Assembly: GCF_945859705.1 (NCBI RefSeq)
Contig: NC_079135.1
Coordinates: forward strand, 106,914,288 to 106,978,287
Direction: 5' to 3'
DNA: 64,000 nucleotides
DNA from: Episyrphus balteatus
Taxonomy: Eukaryota; Arthropoda; Insecta; Diptera; Syrphidae
The notes below the pieces were generated by a model, which searched no databases, was not told the DNA's origin, and worked only from the letters and a program-made list of their open reading frames with translations. Every line of letters starts with the position of its first letter. The first letter of the stretch is position 1. The translations under genes were made by a program, and so were the position numbers. Shown piece after piece: positions 22,901 to 34,600 of this stretch.

Positions 22901-23113
22901 AAAAATTTTTTCCTTCATTTACATTTTATAGCTTCTTTATTACACACCCTACTAATTAATTGACTACCTATGTACTTTCTTTGCAGATATCCACAAAAGA
23001 AAAATCTAATAACCCTCAAGGATCTCCAACGAGCATTTAATGATAAAAATATGATTGCATCTCATTCTGTTTATTCAGTTAATCGAGAACGACTAACACA
23101 AATGCTCCATTAA
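19945..23113 (+). CDS. TADA1: Transcriptional adapter 1 (SAGA complex subunit)
   Basis: Exons 19945-20753 and 22987-23113 give a 311-residue protein; the codon GT|A is split across the junction (donor GTAAGTT, acceptor TTGCAG). The N-terminal part (ALGDNYQKYLNNMKYYFRRK, then EFDLESRKLL and LHNELFAAIMCKIG) matches the TADA1/Ada1 family. A low-complexity Ser/Arg/Lys-rich segment (~residues 80-110) follows, then the histone-fold-containing region (AVQFLLKNLISSIIMKRKHY, ~190-215). Exon 2 supplies the C-terminus, ending RERLTQMLH. TADA1 is a core-module subunit of the SAGA histone acetyltransferase complex, in the nucleus. The start at GCAAAAATGAGT has a normal context. An AATAAA lies just after the stop. 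The 2.2-kb intron holds an ~0.8-kb dispersed repeat and a MITE half. It is convergent with TIPRL, with 163 bp between stops. Confidence 0.9.
20866..21686 (+). repeat. Dispersed ~0.8-kb repeat, copy 1 (in TADA1 intron)
   Basis: Starts AATAAAATTCACGACTGGGT and passes through GGTTCTATGGAAGTACCGTT and CCGTTTAGGCTGTAGC, then a run of GACAGACAGA. It ends near TACGAATGCATAACTTGATA. The same landmarks occur in the same order at 40470-40985, 54250-55110 (inverted), 60022-60812 and 61538-62347. There is no long coding frame; it could be a LINE 3' end or a non-autonomous element. Confidence 0.75.
21687..21960 (+). mobile_element. Fragment of a GGGTGTCCCAAAAG-type transposon
   Basis: Begins AAGGGTGTCCCAAAAGTAAT and contains GGGCTCTCAGAATTTGGTAA. 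A related copy is inverted at ~44225-44270 (TTACCGAATTCTGAGAGCCC). The far end was not located. Confidence 0.5.
22142..22300 (+). mobile_element. One-ended copy of the AAGCCTAGTACGC MITE family
   Basis: AAGCCTAATACGCAGCTGAA followed by GCG matches the family end, and the following CAAAGTCAACAACG...CATCGAGTATTA matches 51800-51855. No opposite end is seen nearby, so it is truncated. Confidence 0.5.
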
Positions 23114-23276
23114 TTCAAATAAAATAAAAACAAATAAATATAATTTTACATTACAACTTTTTTTTATTAATTTCACTCGAACTTCTCGCAAGACGATTGA
23201 ATTTCATATAATCACTGGATGGTTTTGGAGAGATAAACCTCTTAATACGGCAGCGATGGGGTGGCTTTAGAGATTT

Positions 23277-26200
23277 TTACTTAAAAATTAATTTGAACGT
23301 TTGTTTTGTCTTGATGGGTAGAAACTTTTCGATTTCATGGGGTAAAGTAAATAAAGCAGGAGGAACCTGTATGGAAAAAATAGTAAGTAAGTATGAGTTA
23401 TGTATTTTTTTTTTTTAAATAACTTACGGTTTTAAGTTCATCATATTTCGCTTCTCTGGCGGTGTACTCTTTCAAAATAAAATCATTCTCGATTTCGTAA
23501 TGGTAACGAGTATCGTTTATTTTGAGCATTACATTGTCCACACGCAGGAAATAACGTAGGAGTATAAAAAATCCAGATGGCATGACGCGCTATTTGTAAA
23601 AAAAAATATTCCAATAAAGCCACTTTGAAATTCATTATTGAAAAATTAATTTGAACAATGTAAAAGACTTGACGATTGAAAAAATTAAGAAACTGCAAAC
23701 TTATTACTGCAAAAAGGCAGATTGAAAGGAGTCTATGAATGAGGTCCAAGTTGGTCAACATAAGCCTTATATTATGTCCACATATCAGGTAGAAGCTTTT
23801 AAAAAACAAACATGTTTTTTTTTAATATTTTCTTTTTTTAAATTTTTATGGAATTACTTATTTCTGCCCAAACCTTCAATATACTTCTAAAAAAAACGTG
23901 CAAATACAAAGGACTTGCTTACAAAAAGTACAAACTACTATTATAGAAACCTTTATACCCGACAAAAAATATGACGAAGAGGCGAAAGCAGTGATAACTG
24001 GAAAGTCGGAATATAACATACAGTAGCGAACAAAAAAAATGCAAATGAAAGCGGTTTAGTTTTGAACAAGAACTAAGTTACCAAATTTGGCATATTAAAA
24101 CTGTTTTATTTTCATTAAACAGAGTCAATTTGTGCAATATTTTACTCGAAAACCATTATTTGGTCAAAAGTCTACCTAAATATGCGTTTTTATAAACGAG
24201 CAAAAAAATGCTAATGTTTTAATTGTTTGCATTTTTTTTTTGTTCGCTACTGTATATAACAGAAATGAAAAATAACACAAAAAAGAAAGTACGTAATTTG
24301 TGAACTAACAAGATCTGTTACTTAAATTTGTTAATAATACTCAAGACCGATCTCTTATGGATGATAGCTAAAATATTCACAGGTGGTCAGTATTATGAAG
24401 GAATTTTAATTAGCAGTTTTCTTAAACCTCTATCGGCACACGGGTGTGCGTTTGGCAGGACAGAAATTTTAAAATTAACCATTTTTCAAAAAAGTGTTTG
24501 CAAAACAGTCTCTCTATAATATTGAATATACAGGGTGTCCCAAAAGTTAACGTCGAAACGAAAACGGTAGATAGGGTAGGTGGTGACAGTTATCAGAAAA
24601 ATAGTAAAAAAAATCGAAGCCATATATTTTGTGAGTTATGGGAATTCGAAAAAAAAAAAATCGAAAAAATGGTCACTCTGTCACGGTTTTTCATGTGCCG
24701 TGAATACAAATCTTAATTTTTCTCATTTTTTTTTTAACCGTGAATAACTAATTGCAATCAAAAATTTTAACTCAGTTGCATCAGTTTTAAAGCAAATATT
24801 ACTTATTAGAGTCATGTAAAGTTTTTTAGTACTTAGTTAGACAAAAAAGTAATATTTGCTTTAAAATGCACCTTAAAACTCTCACAAACAACGAAGATAT
24901 TGACCTTTAATGATCGTGTGTCTATTCAGTTGACCCAAAAAAAAACTGCATTATTCCATATGGGACACTTTGTAAGAGAGCACTACAAAAAATAGCGGTA
25001 CTTTGTGAATTATTTTTTCTGATTTGTTTTCTCAACATCACATGCTAACGGTAAGCATCATCAAAAGATTCATTTAAGCTCAATCTTCGGAAAAAATGGA
25101 CATAATACCTTTGAAAATTATTCAGTTGAAGCGGAGTGTATATATATAAATAAATAACATATCTAATTAGTATTGATAATGCTTCTTAAATTTATAAAGT
25201 TTAAATATGTCCTAGTGATAAAATCAACTTTAGCGTAAGTGCAGAGTGGATGAAAAACATTGCCATCTTCTGTAATTGAAAATTTACCCTAAATTGAAAG
25301 AAAGGATCTTTATTGCAAATCTCTGCCCAGCATTTACAAACAGTTCAGAATGTTGGACATTATACAAAACAACATTTCAAATTAATGGCATGAGATGAAG
25401 AATTTTCGTTGGATTAGTCTATAAAAAAAAAACAGTACAACCAAATAGGTTACAACTATCATTTACTAAAAAAAAGTTTTTGAGACTCCAGTTCAAAATA
25501 CAATAGCACCGTAAGTTTTAACATAAACTCGAAAAATAGGCCTAAGACTCCTGAAATGAAAACCGCATTTAGTTTGTCTTAGGCTTCGAAGAATTCAAAA
25601 CCGTAATGTATAAGATCATTATAATCTTGCAAAAAAAGATAGCTTTTTCTCAGGCTGGTGCTGATTCACAGATTTTGTCCAAGTTTGATGTTAAATCTAA
25701 GCATTGTTTTGAAAAAAGTTTTTGAGATTGGAGAATATACAACAGGAGTGCACAACGACATAAACCTTGCCAAATCATTAAAAGGTGCAACGACTGAGAA
25801 GATAGTCATTTAGAAAAAGTTTTCGAATCTAGAGATAGTTTAATAATTGAATTCAAGAGAAGATGCATTAAAGAAATTAATGAAAAACAATGATCTAGCA
25901 TAGAAACATATCGAGTCTACCCCGAAAGCTGTAACAAAGCTACACCGCAGGCTACATGCGCCTGTGAAAGGAAATTTTGATCAAATTAGAGTGCTCAAAT
26001 TACATACTCTTTGAAATATCAATTTGAGGTAAATTTTCAAACGATAATTATTATAGGTAAGCTGTTGTGAACATATCTGGGTATTATTACTGCCATCTAT
26101 TTAAAACCTAGTCACATTTAAAATATTATAATATTTTGCAATAACTGACTTCACTTACAATTTTCACCGAACACGATGATATCCCATTATCATGCAATTC

Positions 26201-26911
26201 ATCTTCAAACAATGTTAGCTCATGATAAAAAAGTATCTTCTCCTTTTGCATCAACTTGAATATATTCAGTTTTAAGTCAGTCTCCTCAATACGTATCTTA
26301 TCGTTCATTGTTCCTTGGTAATTGGTTGAGAATGTCCAATCGAATGGTTTGAATTTTTCTTCCAACAAATGACCAGACCTTTAAATTATTATAAAAAATA
26401 CAATCTTATACAAATAATAGAGAAATCTTCTCACCTGCTTTCTTGCCATTCTTCAGCACAAGCCACTTGCAAAGGTTGCTTTCCATTTTCAACCAAATGA
26501 AGAGCATCCATTGGCTTAAAATCTAATTGAGCTCCATTTGAATGAATTAATGTTAATCTATTTTTATGGAATACCATATCTGGTAGATGAGGCAACTCCA
26601 GAGCATAACGATAGCTTACAACAACAAACAAAATTCCAGTTCATCATCAAATAAACAAGAATGGTCCTTAATTTTACTTACGTGCATAATTCACAACAAT
26701 TTGGACTATTTTCTGGACAATTCTCTTTGCCATTGGTACAAACACTTTTTAAAATATGAGATTTTTCATAGGAAATATTCCAGCCTTGGAAATCGATGGT
26801 TTCACTATTTTTTGGTAGACAAGAAACTATCTCATCCTGAAGAACAGGAAAGTAATGGTTTATAGTTTTTTTTTTTATTTTGATTTATGCAAAGAATGTA
26901 CTTACTTCCAT
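23277..26911 (-). CDS. TIPRL: TIP41-like protein (TOR signalling pathway regulator)
   Basis: Six coding exons on the minus strand: 26911-26906, 26836-26682, 26614-26435, 26378-26159, 23589-23428 and 23366-23277. The frame is kept at every junction and gives 270 residues; the human protein is of the same size. Diagnostic blocks are ACAEEWQES, KPFDWTFSTNYQGT, FEDELHDNGISSCSVKI, MPSGFFILLRYFLRVD, INDTRYHYE, LKEYTARE and PPALFTLPHEIEKFLPIK. The family binds PP2A-type phosphatase catalytic subunits (PP2A, PP4, PP6) and acts in TOR and DNA-damage signalling. The first exon encodes only Met-Glu, and the start is inferred from the splice and frame fit. The last intron (~2.6 kb) contains two transposons. 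Relative to human the C-terminus lacks the acidic tail after LIF. Confidence 0.9.
24021..24252. mobile_element. Tc1/mariner-type MITE (TA target)
   Basis: Inverted ends CAGTAGCGAACAAAAAAAAT and TTTTTTTTTTGTTCGCTACTG-type, 232 bp, flanked by TA on both sides (24019-24020, 24253-24254). It lies in the last TIPRL intron. No transposase frame. Confidence 0.8.
24531..24972. mobile_element. GGGTGTCCC-type DNA element (TA flanks)
   Basis: Left end CAGGGTGTCCCAAAAGTTAA and right end CATATGGGACACTTTG, imperfectly inverted, with TA on each side. It is ~442 bp and lies in the last TIPRL intron. An open frame across the left half has no recognised domain. Confidence 0.5.
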
Positions 26912-28560
26912 TTCAATTTAAAGATATAAAACTTGTTTTGTAATTTGAAATTATAACAGTAAATTTTGTATTTATGTATATATAATTATAGCGTTTAATT
27001 TATTTATTTTTATTTTGTTTGCAAAAATTAGAAATAGGAAGAAATGTATCCGAATCCGAATATTTATTATTCTAAACAAAGAATTTTTGTGCCGGTGTCA
27101 GATTTGGGTGACAATTAAAATTTTGTTATATCATTTTGTCTCTTTCTCGATTATCCGGATGAATGTATTCAGTGGACGATTTGTGTGTTATAAACAGGGC
27201 TTCTCAAACTTTTTAAAATAATTGAATTGGTCGATAAGGCAGCGCTGCATGGAACCGGTTTCGACTAGGGTAGATAATTTTGATTAAATTTACCTTCGAA
27301 ATGAGATAGTTTACAATACAATTTGTATGGTTTATATGAACTAATTTTTACCTTACGAAATTATCTAGGATATAAAACATCATTTCTACCAATATAAACT
27401 TTACTTAGGGCCAGTTGAACAAATATTTAATATGTGGTTCGTCAATCTTCCAAAATCGGTGGTAAAGCTGAGGTTTAGCACCGGTTCAAGGTCAAGTTTT
27501 ATTAAAATAGCCAAATCCATGCTTGAACCACAGTTGAACCACACAAACTGGTCCTTAAGGACTTGTTGTACAAACGTGGTGCCTTTGATCACCAAATCGG
27601 CGATATTCGACCCTATTCTGGAATCATGCAATTAGTTTAGCTTTAGTTACTTCACTAACATAAAATTACCAATTTAATAAGGGAACAGTATCAAGAAATA
27701 GCATTTCAAAGGTTTGAGATATTTTCTAAAATTACCTACTTTCACACAACCAGTATCGCTTCTATGTGGCGGTTAGACCAATTGTCTAAATAATCTTTTA
27801 GTATTAACATAAAACTGCCCATAATCTCGTAAAGGCCCTAACTACATTTTTCATACTTCTGAGTTATAGATAGGAAAACACAAATCCAAAAACCCCAATT
27901 TGCATATAAAAATGAAAAAAATTTCAAAAATATTTGCAATTTTTGACAGAGCATTAGTCCTTATATTCAGATAGTGATTTTGTATTAATTTAGCCTACTC
28001 ACATTAATTGGAAAACTCACGATATTTAACCCCTCAGAAACCATATAAAGCCGTGATTTAAAGCTGCCACACTTTTGAATTCGTTATTGGAATGCATAAG
28101 GCTATAAAACTGCATACTTACATTTTGGTTATACCTCCACTCCCAAAATTTGCTGTGGGCTCTCGGTCTAAAACTGCCAAAGCAATTTATTTCTTATATA
28201 AAATGAACCTTCAAAAACTTCATTTCATACCCACTTGACTTTGTCACAGTTTCTTGCGATTTCTGAATAATTTGTACGGCCTTTTTTTTAACTCCTCAAC
28301 TTTGGAAAACACATTTTCGAAGTACTTCCCTTTTTAGAAAGGCTGTTTTGGAGATGTTTCTTTCCTTAACATTGTTTTTTCGAAGCTCTTGAATATAAAT
28401 GTTTTCATTTTAAGTTACTTCAACCGACCTTTCGTTTCCCAACTTTAACCTTAGATTTGAGGGTAGTAACTCGTGCAAGAAGTCAATTAAAAAAAAATAA
28501 TAATGTTTACCTTACGCTTAAAACAAAAATTAACTCAAGAATAAATTAAAACATGAACCA
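26912..28560. other. Intergenic region between TIPRL and FAHD2-like
   Basis: AT-rich sequence between the TIPRL start and the FAHD2-like 3' end. Apart from the MITE at 27408-27554 and a weak hairpin around 27265-27375, I see no gene. The overlapping antisense open frames at 27401-27635 are a by-product of the MITE's palindromic sequence. Confidence 0.5.
27408..27554. mobile_element. 147-bp MITE with TTA target duplication
   Basis: Ends GGGCCAGTT / AACTGGTCC, flanked by TTA (27405-27407) and TTA (27555-27557). A 3-bp TWA duplication with GG...CC ends points to the PIF/Harbinger group. An internal GTGGTTC motif is also mirrored. Confidence 0.6.
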
Positions 28561-28623
28561 TAAACATTTATTAAATTTTCCCTAATTATTTTCTTTAGTT
28601 AGTTAAATAAATGCACTTTAATC

Positions 28624-31600
28624 TCATTCATCGGCTACAACTTTGTTAAGAAGTTTACCAACAGACTGAATTTCACTCTCAATCACATCGCCAGGTTTAA
28701 GATATTCTGGTGGATTTCTATGCATACCAACACCAGCTGGAGTTCCAGTTAAAATAACATCACCAGGTTTTAGAGTAATGCTCCTAAAAAATAAACAACA
28801 AATTAAAACTGTAAGTAAAAAGCTACAGTATCAAATAAAATACTTTGTCAATTCATGAATGATATCATCAATTTTGTAAATCATATCTTTTGTGTTTCCA
28901 TTTTGTTTTTCTACTCCATTGATACGGGTTATTATTTGAAGATTATGGGGATCTTCTACCAAACTTTTGTGCACTATAGCAGGTCCCAGAGGACAGAACG
29001 AGTCCATAGACTTTCCTATTAAAAACTGTCCACCGTTTCGTTCCTTTTGCCAATCTCTAGCTGAGATATCTTGAGCAACAGAATAACCAAAAACATAGTC
29101 AAGAGCATGTTCTTTCGATACATTCTTAGCTTCTTTCCCAATGATAACAGCCAATTCAACTTCAAAATCGATTTTCTATAAATTTATTAATTTATTAGTC
29201 AATTTATCATTGTTTTTTTCTTTATAGTGGAGTAACTAAAGCTCAAAAAAGGGCAATATTAGAAAACCCGGCCGAGCAGCTCCGAATTTGATGATTTTTT
29301 TCACACGTCGCTGCTGCCGTATTGTTTTTAAAAAAATTTAATTGAAGATTTTTGTGAACAAAAAATTTAGTTTTCGAAACTTGGTAGTAAAGAGTTTTGG
29401 GTCATTCCCTACTCCCTAAAGGAGAAATTGAAATTATTTTTTTGAAAAAAACGGCTCTAACGATTTTCAAATATTTTTTATAAAAATTCATTTTCATATG
29501 TCGTTTTCGATTGGAATCACTCAAGGATTCACTCATTCTGAAATCCAATAAAACAGTTTGAATCGCATCCACTCAATTGTGTTTTTTTTGTGTTTGTGTT
29601 TGTTTTTCTTTGAAATTTAAAATGTCAAACATGGCATACGACTTGAAAAATAATTAATATTTAAAGAAAATTGTGCCTAATTTTTAACGAATTAATGGGA
29701 AATTCCTTTTGGAAAATACACTCCTGCTCAAAATTAACGCACACTTTTTTCTTCTTAGCTATACCCCTGCATCTTATTTAAAATGGCCTTAAAATTATTT
29801 GTTGTATTTTTTTGTGTTTGCTTATTGTTTAGCAAGTCAGAAAAATGCTAAACTGAAACAGTATTATCAACCAAAAAAAAGATGAACCAAATTTAGCAAT
29901 TCAAGGTCTGAAAACTGATATTAAAATAATTTTTGTTTTTTAAGAAAAAAAATGTTAAAAAATGGAAGCGCGTGACAGTTCTTTCCAATAATTTTATTCA
30001 ATACTTGGCATTGTCTCCTCTAGCGCATATGATAATTTGGAGTTGTCTATTCATTCCACAAATTAAATTTTGAAGGTTTTGTTGCAACTTTTTTTTTTAC
30101 TGCAGTTTTCTGTTGATCAAGAATGCTTAGAGGTGGATTTCGGCCGCAAATGCATTTTTTTCAACATCTCCTAGACATGTTTTATTGAATTGAAATCCGA
30201 ATATCTGTGTGGTCATTTCAAAGCTGGCATATTTTAACCTTGAAGATATTCTCAAACCACTCTAGCATGCATTATCGTGCATCAGACTCAACTGTGGACC
30301 AAATCTAGGGGTGATTGGAACCGGATGCTGTTCGAGGATATCAGTCAAGTATCTTTGGGTACTTAAAGTAGGTCTAGGAGACCTCACTAACTCCGTAGGT
30401 GTTGTAAAGCAGAGTTTACTCCAATAAAATTTATGACTCATCTCTAAAAGGTTCGCGGGTTGACAGATAGACTTCAGCATACCGCTCCAAATCTTCCCCA
30501 CAAACACTTTATTCCATACATTCAATTTAAGCTAACTCCTGTCTTATTTGAGAAAATAACCACGATACTGTGAGATAAAGTAATAGTAGGACTTTTTTGT
30601 AAAATAAATATGACGTGCGTTAAATTTGAGCAGGAGTGTATTTTAAAGGCATAATTTATTTGTTTGAAAATAAATTAACAGCAGAAAACAAAAAAAAAAT
30701 TGAATGGAAAACAGAAAAAAACAATGATTGAGTTTTTCTTTGACATGTAAGTATAAATGTATTAGTGCTTCTTGATTCGATTCTGATTTGAAATCGAGAA
30801 GAGAATTTCTCTTCTGAGAAGCGTTCTGGCTGTCATTTTCATGCCAATAAAACGGTATCAGAAGGCTTCTGAATGCTTCCGGACGCTTCTGGACGTCCAA
30901 TCGAAAACGACAATACAGTAAATAAGATGGCATACTTTGTTTTGTGATCAAAATCATTTAAAACTATATTTCATTAATTTAAAAAACAGATTATGTATAT
31001 ATATTTTTTACACTATTGGTGAAATTCCTTTATTAAATTAAATTATGACTTTTCCTAATTTTATTTTCAGAGAAATCTTTAATGTCGAATTCCTTTCAAT
31101 TTTTAGAATCGCCTCAACAAAATCGAATTTTTGATGTGTGTCATTTGACAACAATTTTTACACGAACTTCAAGCTGAAATCAAAACAATTTCTGTAAAAT
31201 AAAACCAAAGATTCCTTTGATCAATAATTTTGTTTATTTGCTTCGGTAATATAAATTTAATTTAATCCAAATCAACAGGAAATTGCAGATACTATCAAGA
31301 TCTGAGTGAAGATGAAGTAAAAGGTTAATTATTTGGCCGTATTCTGTGGTTTTACAGAGAAAAAAATTTCCTGAAGACAATCACGAGAAGAAAAGTCACA
31401 GTAATTTGACTTTTTCACAAGAACTACACCAAGAAAAATTATATTTTGATCGCATATTGTTTTTTTTATTTATTTCATATTTTTCCGGAATAAAAACACG
31501 ATATTCCATTATATTTGAAGTTGGTATTCTCAAAAAACACGAAGGAATCTTTCAGCTTGACGTTTGAGAAATGTCAAATGTTCCAAGTGTGTGTGCAAAT

Positions 31601-34600
31601 CCGTGTAAATCTCTCAAAAAAGAAGGATTAAAAAAAATTCGAATTCTGCTTCGTTTGAGGCGAATTTTTTTTCTATGGAACATGATTTTCAGAAAAAATT
31701 CGCTTCGAGATCGCCGAAAATTCGATTTTTGGATTGAAAGGAATTCGACATAAGATATGAGCTACTTTTATTTTTTGAATTTTATTAGGTCCGTTCCACA
31801 CTCAGTTTTAAACTGCCGAATTTAGTAATATTTGGTTATTTTTGGTCAGAGTCTGTTCCCAACTTCAAAAATTGTGTAGAAGAGAGCGCTCACGAGAGAG
31901 TAAAAAATTTCCTCACCCTGACAAATTTAGCCCAAAGAATTTCTTCCGGCAGAAATATGAGTTCTATCAAATGAAAAGTTGACGTATGTCAAACAAATAA
32001 ATAAAGATGAAAACAAATCAAATTGTAGTGATTTTTTAAATTGAATCGCGTTTACGTGGTTTTTGCATTAAAAAAGTGTTAATATTTATCGAATTAAGCA
32101 TAAAATATGAAATTGTGTTGAATAATGGTGTTGTTCCAGACTTTTTGGCAGTCTTTCGTAGTTTTATTTCCTTCTAAGAGAATTCTCTCCCAACTCTCAT
32201 TAATTTGACAGACTGCCTAATTTAGTGCACAAAAAGTCTGGAACAGACCTATTAATAGAAGTTTTTGAAAAAAAATTTAAATTATTTTTTTTTTCAAAGT
32301 TCAACATTTAAGCCTGGTACGCAGATCGAGCAGATCGCAGATCTTTATTAAGCATGCTTTATTGTTGAAGGTTAAAAAGATAACGTTTGAAGGTCTTTTT
32401 TGTCAAAGTCTTAAAAAAATCAATTATTTCAATAGGAAAATTCAGTTTTTTATCAAATTTTTTTTTTTTAAACTAAAGTTTTTTAAACTTTAAACATTTT
32501 TTTTTAGCTATCGCTAATTTACTTGAATACTGTCATAACTCAAAAATCACGAGTTTTGAATTATTTATGCAGAAGTTATTGGAATAAAGTAATCTTTAAT
32601 CCTGCAAAAACTCATTTCTTAACATTATAAATTGACGGAGAAGGAGCACTAGTTTTGTTTTAGAAACTAAATTTTTACATACAAAAATAAATCGATGCCA
32701 ATTCTAAAAATCGTTTTCTGAAAAAAAAAAGTTTTTATGAGTTATGACAGTGTTCAAGTAAATGAGCGATATATTACATTTTTTTCTTCTGAATTGAACT
32801 AACAACATTTAGGACCAACAAATTTTAAAGTTTAAGGACGGAATTCAGAGTCGTCACTTATGTAAATTTTTTTCTCAAACACAAGTCTGAGATGAATTTT
32901 CTGAGTGTTTGCATAAGCGTTTACTTAAAAAAAATGTAGCTGGATTATCTCTTCTTTATTTTTCTAATATTTCAAAATTCAATTAATGAAGTCTTGAAAA
33001 AGACGTTTCAATCAATCGAAATTTTAAAATAATGGGCACGTTCAGAAAATATTAGGGACTAGATATTTAGGCAACGTCATTTTCTGAACGGAAATTTAAG
33101 TAAATTGACTAAATTAGTTTGGATGTGATGCTATTGTCAAATTTCGAAATTTATTTAAGAATTCTACCGGTCGCATGGGTAAGACACCAAATTTCACTTA
33201 ACTGTAATGAATAAATAAAATTAATTATAACCGATAATGCACTTTTTAGTTGTTTTTCACATAAATAAATTTAATTTTGCTAAATTAATTCTTTAATTAA
33301 AAACAATCTGATGTCATGTTGACAAAAAAAAAACTTTCCTAAATTTTTAGGGAAAATTTTCTTGCCTAAAGAGAAATTACCTAAATATTTAGTCCCTAAC
33401 GTTTCTGAACCTGCCCAATGAAATCTAAATTTCACATTTGATAAGAAATTCAAAATTTTTGAACCTCAAAATCAAAAATGATCTTTAAAATTCAAGTCAA
33501 ATATAAAGTCTAGCCTAAAATATTAATTTAAAAAAATATATTAAATATAAAAAATATTAAAAAAGAGATAATCCAGCTAGGTACCATCAAATATTTTAAG
33601 AAAACTCTTAAAATTTTTTAAGCTTAAATATTGTATGTATTGATTTTAATTTCCTATTTTATTAATATTTTTAAGATTAAGAAGAAGGTTGTAATCACAA
33701 CCGAAACGTCGACGAAAAATTAGAATAAAGAACAAAATTGACTTCAAGCCCACGTAGGAGTTAAAATCCTATTTATAAAAAAAAGGTCACTAAGATAGAA
33801 ATAATTTAACAATATTAATGTTAGAAAACGTGTACATATTTATTTTTTTAATTAATAATTAAGTTCATTTTTTCATACAAAATGCATGCAAATGACGACC
33901 GATACCCATCTCACTTATCACTTTTATACGCCTAAAACTTCAAATTCTTCGTGGTCGTCATTTGGATACATTTTGTATGAAAAATTTAAATATTTTATTT
34001 TTTAATCATATTTAGGGGTGTTTCCTAACTTTAATATTTTATAGGTATTCTATTTTTAACCTATAGAGGTTAAAGTATTTTTAATTACCAACGTTTGAAA
34101 AAAAAAAAGATCTTCAAAATCGGAGCTGTACGGCCGATTTCCCTAATAATTGGCTTTAGTTACTCCACTATTCTTGAATAACAAAAAACTTACATTGGAA
34201 ACTTTGTGGGCAATGACATTTCCCGCTGGGCCGACCAAAGTGCTGGCAAACTTACTAAAGAACATTGGTTCTTTTGGTTTCGGTTTGTTTTGCTCCAAAC
34301 AATGATCCAGATAGTTAAGACCAATGCATACAATTTTCTCTGGATTTGTTACCGGTGGCAGAAGTTCAATGTCTGCATTCAATTGTTCCGATTTCAAGGA
34401 ACTTAAATTCTTTCCAATTTCATTGGCATCTTGTTTAATAAGATTAATCATGCTATTGTCACAAGTTCCATTTGGAAGTGGATGAAGTGTTAAGCCATCG
34501 TTTGCTAAAACACCTAATTGCTTATTTGATTCGTTTTTGCGAATAAATTGGACAAATCGCAATGGCAATTCGGTGGAAGGTTTGGAAGAATAATTGGCAG

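Larger units (their letters stand above)
29499..30912. mobile_element. TGTCGTTTTC-ended MITE, split by a Tc1-like insertion
   Basis: Ends TGTCGTTTTCGATTGG and CCAATCGAAAACGACA, flanked by ATA on each side. Without the inner Tc1-like element (29719-30638) it is ~490 bp. Same end family as 36737-37161 and, more loosely, 31083-31750. Confidence 0.7.
29224..34172. mobile_element. ~4.95-kb composite inverted-repeat element in FAHD2-like intron 1
   Basis: The two ends are long imperfect inverted repeats of ~80 bp: ATAGTGGAGTAACTAAAGC at the left and GCTTTAGTTACTCCACTAT at the right, with AGCTCCGA / TCGGAGCT and the GGCC-containing stretch also mirrored further in. No transposase frame spans it. 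Its interior is a stack of other elements annotated separately. It fills the intron almost completely, leaving ~50 bp to the acceptor side and ~20 bp to the donor. Confidence 0.7.

Noticed and set aside
27401..27635. Overlapping open frames on both strands
   Set aside because: Caused by the palindromic MITE at 27408-27554.
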